From JAGVPT01 sp963717445 (lineage in GTDB: Bacteria; Bacteroidota; Ignavibacteria; UBA10030; UBA8401), in NCBI GenBank assembly GCA_963717445.1, contig OY970334.1:1922001-1986000 (forward strand): a stretch of DNA of 64,000 bases, written 5' to 3'. Below are positions 60,858-64,000 of the stretch, in pieces (the first letter of the stretch is position 1; the number at the start of each line of letters is the position of its first letter). The notes beneath the pieces are model-generated. The model was not told where the DNA came from, did no database searches, and saw nothing but the letters and a program-made list of their open reading frames with translations. Position numbers and translations under genes: made by a program.

Positions 60858-62240
60858 TTATCCTTCGCGATCATCGTTTTTTCCATTTTTAGATTCATTA
60901 TCCTTTGACAAAGAAACATCTTCGGCTACATTTTCGTCTTCACGGTAAATCAGGGAGCGCGATGTTCTTGGGTACTGGTCCTCGTAGAATTCATCCTCCT
61001 CATACGAAACTTTTTCCAATCGCGAGCGTTTCTCTGCGGCGTACGCAAGCCCGATAATAGTGAATTGAAGGTTGCCGAAGAATGCGGCATACAAAATAAT
61101 GTTGTCCGTAAACATCATAAGAGCAAACGGGAGAAAGCTCAATGCTGCCGCGAAAAAAAATGTACGTATTTCTCCTTCGCTGTGTCGGGCTTTCTTGAGG
61201 AGGTGGCGAACCTGGAAAATCATCGTCAAAAGAAAAAGGACTGTGCCGACAACGCCGTAATCGTAAAGGAGCCTTAGCCAATCGTTATGCGGGTGTGTGA
61301 GCTGCCCGTTGGATAATTTCAACACCAGTTCTTCGGATGAGTTGGCACCGTGTCCCCACCACGGCTGCTTGGCAATCTCAATCAGCAATATTTCTGCCAT
61401 ATAGCGGCGGCCGCTTGTCGCAAGATCTTTTTCGTTGCCAATATCCTCAAGCGTGCCTTCTCCTTTCATGAACATTTTTTCCTGCACCCTCGACGTATAA
61501 AACAGCGCCAGGCCAAGAAGGGCAACGACCACCGCCAAAATTACTCTCACACGCAATTTCATCGGCGAAAAGGTAAGCGGCAAAGCTGTGCCCGTAACAA
61601 AAATTGCCATCCGCGTCAACGCGAGCACCGGCAGCATGGTAATTCCACCCCACCAAAACAAATCTTTCACCCTCCCGCTTGAATATCCCGAAACAAAAAA
61701 AGTTGCAAGCAATGTTGCAGTGATCGCCTGCGGCGCCAATCCAGTGCTGCCCGGTAGTTCCCCTGTAAGTAAAAGGCCTGTTAAAAATGCCCCAAGGAAA
61801 AGAAGGGATGCAGAGAATGTTTTTATGAGAAGTCCAAAGTTTATAAGCTGGTCTTCATCAATCTTTGCTGTCGACACGGCCATTCCCACTGCAATTGGGC
61901 AGAGAAGCATCGTGCTACGCTGAAGGTTTACAGAGTTAGACATATAGCCGCTCAGAACAATAAAAAGCCCCCACGGCAGCCACACAGAGACCGGAAAGCT
62001 CATTCTGCCCATATTCGCCGGAATAACCATTACTGCAAACGCGAGACAAAGTATCCAGGAATACCCTGCGACGGAAAAAAGCAAAAAACTCGTTCCGCCG
62101 AAAGCGCAGGCAAAAAAGGTCGTCGTGAAAACGATCCACACGATGATGGGAAGTTTAGAGTGCCGAAGAACCTCTTTCCAGTTCAGAGGTTGCACTTCCA
62201 CGAACTCTTCCATCACATCGTCTGCAACTTCTTCAGCCAT
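60858..62240 (-). CDS. O-antigen ligase/polymerase family membrane protein (Wzy_C/WaaL-type)
   Basis: A 460-residue protein with about ten to eleven helices and a large periplasmic loop containing the family signature QPWWGHGANSSEELV...THPHNDWLRLLYDYGVVG. The His of HPHND is the catalytic residue in ligases of this family. The C-terminus has an unusual acidic, cytoplasmic tail of about 65 residues (YEEDEFYEDQYPRTSRSLIYREDENV...), and the N-terminal 25 residues are also acidic. The family transfers or polymerises lipid-linked glycan; ligase and Wzy polymerase cannot be told apart by sequence alone. It follows the GT2 gene by 3 bp and is followed by the GT4 fusion after 21 bp, in one operon. 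Confidence 0.88.
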   Translation of the reverse strand: MAEEVADDVMEEFVEVQPLNWKEVLRHSKLPIIVWIVFTTTFFACAFGGTSFLLFSVAGYSWILCLAFAVMVIPANMGRMSFPVSVWLPWGLFIVLSGYMSNSVNLQRSTMLLCPIAVGMAVSTAKIDEDQLINFGLLIKTFSASLLFLGAFLTGLLLTGELPGSTGLAPQAITATLLATFFVSGYSSGRVKDLFWWGGITMLPVLALTRMAIFVTGTALPLTFSPMKLRVRVILAVVVALLGLALFYTSRVQEKMFMKGEGTLEDIGNEKDLATSGRRYMAEILLIEIAKQPWWGHGANSSEELVLKLSNGQLTHPHNDWLRLLYDYGVVGTVLFLLTMIFQVRHLLKKARHSEGEIRTFFFAAALSFLPFALMMFTDNIILYAAFFGNLQFTIIGLAYAAEKRSRLEKVSYEEDEFYEDQYPRTSRSLIYREDENVAEDVSLSKDNESKNGKNDDREG

Positions 62241-62243
62241 AGT

Positions 62244-63215
62244 TCACCCGATAAAAATACGACGACGAAGTACCTTTATAAAGGTAAAAATTTGTAGAAC
62301 AAATTTCCTTATCATTCTTGGCGTTATTGCAAGCAGGAAATACGCAGCGGTTTGAGGACTTGTCTTCGAATAGCCCCACATTTCACGCACTTCTTTTAAC
62401 GCCCAGCCGGATTGATTGAGATGGATAAACATCGAAGCTCGCATTCTGTGCCACATCCCCACGTAGAGGTCAAAATCGCGACGTTGCGCCGGCTGGACAC
62501 TAAAACGGAGGGTGTTCAATTGTTCCCCGACTGCATCAGGGATTTCGGGGCTTCGGGTCGGATGCCCGGTCAATGGACCACGCAACCAGAATATTGCACA
62601 TGGTCTTTTGGAATAGGCAATGCGGTACTTCGCCGCAAGGCGCGCCCATGTCAATAAATCCTCGCCGATGGCGATACCTTCCGGAAATCCTCCAATAGAC
62701 TCCAATGCTTGTTTTTTTATGCCGATTGCAGAAGACCAAAGAGGAGGGTCGGAGTGTGCAGCAACTTCAAAATAATTTTGTAAGAGACCTTCCCATTCGC
62801 CCGGTGGCATTCGCCGAAGGATTGGAACGCTGATCGCCCCGTTTAATTCTCTATAAAGATAATGCGTTGCAAAAACAGAACAATCGGGAAAAGAATCATA
62901 TAATCGCACGACGGTTTCAAGGAAGTTTGTCTTCCATTCATCGTCGGCATCGAGGAAGACGATGAGTTCGTTCTTGGTTTCCACTATGCCTCGGTTCCGT
63001 GCAGCGGAAACACCTTTGTTTTCCTGAGTGATGATTCGAACGCGCGAATCATTCATCTCGCGAACGATGTTGTCCCCGCCGTCGGTGGATCCATCGTTCA
63101 CAACGATGACCTCGAAACCTGAGACCTTCTGGGCGAAGATAGAATGCAGTGCCCGCTCTACTTCATTCTTATTATTATAGAGCGGCATGATCACAGATAT
63201 TTTTGTCTCGGGCAT
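62244..63215 (-). CDS. Family 2 glycosyltransferase
   Basis: A 323-residue GT-A enzyme acting on the cytoplasmic side of the membrane. SVIMPLYNNKNEVERALHSIFAQ, EVIVVNDGSTDGGD and the metal-binding LIVFLDADDEW (DxD) mark the nucleotide-sugar-binding domain. AIGEDLLTWARLAAKY contains the ED motif of the acceptor region. The C-terminal 90 residues carry a basic amphipathic stretch (TPRMIRKFVLQIFTFIKVLRRRIF) that could bind the membrane. It is within the glycan operon, 3 bp upstream of the ligase gene. The donor sugar is unknown. Confidence 0.92.
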   Translation of the reverse strand: MPETKISVIMPLYNNKNEVERALHSIFAQKVSGFEVIVVNDGSTDGGDNIVREMNDSRVRIITQENKGVSAARNRGIVETKNELIVFLDADDEWKTNFLETVVRLYDSFPDCSVFATHYLYRELNGAISVPILRRMPPGEWEGLLQNYFEVAAHSDPPLWSSAIGIKKQALESIGGFPEGIAIGEDLLTWARLAAKYRIAYSKRPCAIFWLRGPLTGHPTRSPEIPDAVGEQLNTLRFSVQPAQRRDFDLYVGMWHRMRASMFIHLNQSGWALKEVREMWGYSKTSPQTAAYFLLAITPRMIRKFVLQIFTFIKVLRRRIFIG

Positions 63216-63223
63216 GATACGCG

Positions 63224-64000
63224 TTATGTGTATTGGGAGTACGCTGCAACGAGCAAGGAGGAGTATTTCGATAAAGAGAATTGTTCTGCTATTTTTTTCC
63301 GGCCTGCCCTTCCCATTTTCCTTGAAGAGACCGGCTCGCGCAACAAGGTGAGAATTGCTTCGGCCATTCTTTCCGCTGCGCCATACGGAACAAGTAATCC
63401 GGTCGTTCCGTGTTCGACAACTTCGCGAAGTCCGCCAACGTCGCTGGCAACAACAGGGACTCCCGCCGCCATTGCTTCTGCTGCGCTGAGACCGAACCCC
63501 TCATACTCCGAAGGCACAGCAACAACATCCATAATTCCATAAATCGAAAACGTCTTTTCATGCGGTATTGAGCCTAACCAACGGATGTTTTCAGTGATGT
63601 GTAGTGTCTCGCCAAGAGCTTCGAGCATGGATTTGTCCGGCCCGTCCCCAATGATCACTAATGTCGTCCGGGGCATTGATTGTATTACGATTTTCATAGC
63701 ATGCAATAACAAAGAATGCCCTTTTTCCGACCGAAGCCTCGCCACAATACCTACAACGGGCCTCCGCGGAATATTCAGCTTTTTCTTAACTTTTTCCCGA
63801 TTTACTCGTTTAGCATTTCTTCCAATTGTCTTGATATCTATGGAGTTGTACATCGTGCAATGATGCAATCTTGAATCTAACGCGCTGTCTCCATAAACCG
63901 TTCCTGTACCGAACCACGATTTCTCCGTCGCCAGGGAATTGCAGAAAAACATCGTGCAGAGTCGAGCCGCGAAACGGACGAACAGTTTCTCCTTATTGCC
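63224..64000 (-). CDS. Family 4 glycosyltransferase (5' truncated by window edge)
   Basis: The C-terminal approximately 258 residues of a GT-B enzyme; the frame stays open to the right edge of the window. Visible are the donor-binding domain RPVVGIVARLRSEKGHSLLLHAM, LVIIGDGPDKSML, VRFLG-like IRWLGSIPHEKTF and the E-x7-E motif EYEGFGLSAAEAMAAGVPVVASDVGG. The start ATG at 63,952 is an internal Met; upstream codons (LFVRFAARLCTM) continue the protein. It lies 8 bp before the GT2 gene, upstream in the same operon. Confidence 0.9.
   Translation of the reverse strand, partial: GNKEKLFVRFAARLCTMFFCNSLATEKSWFGTGTVYGDSALDSRLHHCTMYNSIDIKTIGRNAKRVNREKVKKKLNIPRRPVVGIVARLRSEKGHSLLLHAMKIVIQSMPRTTLVIIGDGPDKSMLEALGETLHITENIRWLGSIPHEKTFSIYGIMDVVAVPSEYEGFGLSAAEAMAAGVPVVASDVGGLREVVEHGTTGLLVPYGAAERMAEAILTLLREPVSSRKMGRAGRKKIAEQFSLSKYSSLLVAAYSQYT

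Overview
This window (about 64 kb, moderate GC) reads like the chromosome of a free-living Gram-negative bacterium of the Bacteroidota/Chlorobiota group, probably Ignavibacteria-like. That placement is an inference from gene content and not a classification. The supporting content is: outer-membrane genes (TonB-dependent receptor with a carboxypeptidase-regulatory-like domain, LolA-like protein, RND metal efflux); several very large PAS-rich hybrid histidine kinases; PP2C/RsbU signalling; a GH3 enzyme with a PA14 domain; and promoters of ordinary sigma-70 form (TTGACA-17-TATATT) instead of the Bacteroidetes-specific type.

Layout. 1-5.3 kb: end of a CzcA/CusA efflux pump plus DUF190 protein, then a convergent TonB receptor and outer-membrane protein. 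5.3-8 kb: manganese module (mntR, mntH, universal stress protein) with a visible MntR box. 8-12.3 kb: LolA-like protein, POT transporter, ABC exporter. 12.4-14.3 kb: an isolated PduS/PduT-like pair of bacterial-microcompartment redox proteins. 14.6-25.7 kb: glycosyltransferase, lipoprotein, GH3 glycosidase, a secreted duplicated-domain protein, alkyltransferase-like protein plus DinB, FKBP isomerase, phosphoesterase, MgtC/DUF4010 membrane protein. 26-31 kb: a frameshifted oligopeptidase B, an RsbU phosphatase and a complete IS element. 31-37 kb: mutS-dinB convergent with clpC. 37.1-37.85 kb: a tRNA-Asn gene split by a 248-nt group I intron, flanked by broken tRNA pieces. 37.9-58.5 kb: a signalling region with five sensor kinases and one separate response regulator, interspersed with an NmrA-like protein, a TauE-like transporter, a sugar nucleotidyltransferase and a small four-helix-bundle gene that looks mobile. 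55.6-64 kb: polysaccharide genes (glycosyltransferases, O-antigen ligase) ending in a degenerate histidine kinase and a low-molecular-weight tyrosine phosphatase.

The clearest unusual feature is the tRNA-Asn(GUU) group I intron. Its exon-intron pairing (P1 with a U.G wobble, P10, terminal G) and its conserved P/Q/R/S-type core can be read directly. The second theme is an unusually rich set of small repeats: a 128-bp MITE with two full copies, a palindromic family of about 100-120 bp, two further inverted-repeat elements, nested palindromes, and intergenic tracts of permuted short words. One word-repeat pair forms a perfect 28-bp inverted repeat around the four-helix-bundle gene, which appears to have been inserted between a kinase and its response regulator.

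Four genes carry single-base frame breaks, three of them at GTAC-containing sites. These could be real mutations or modification-linked sequencing errors.
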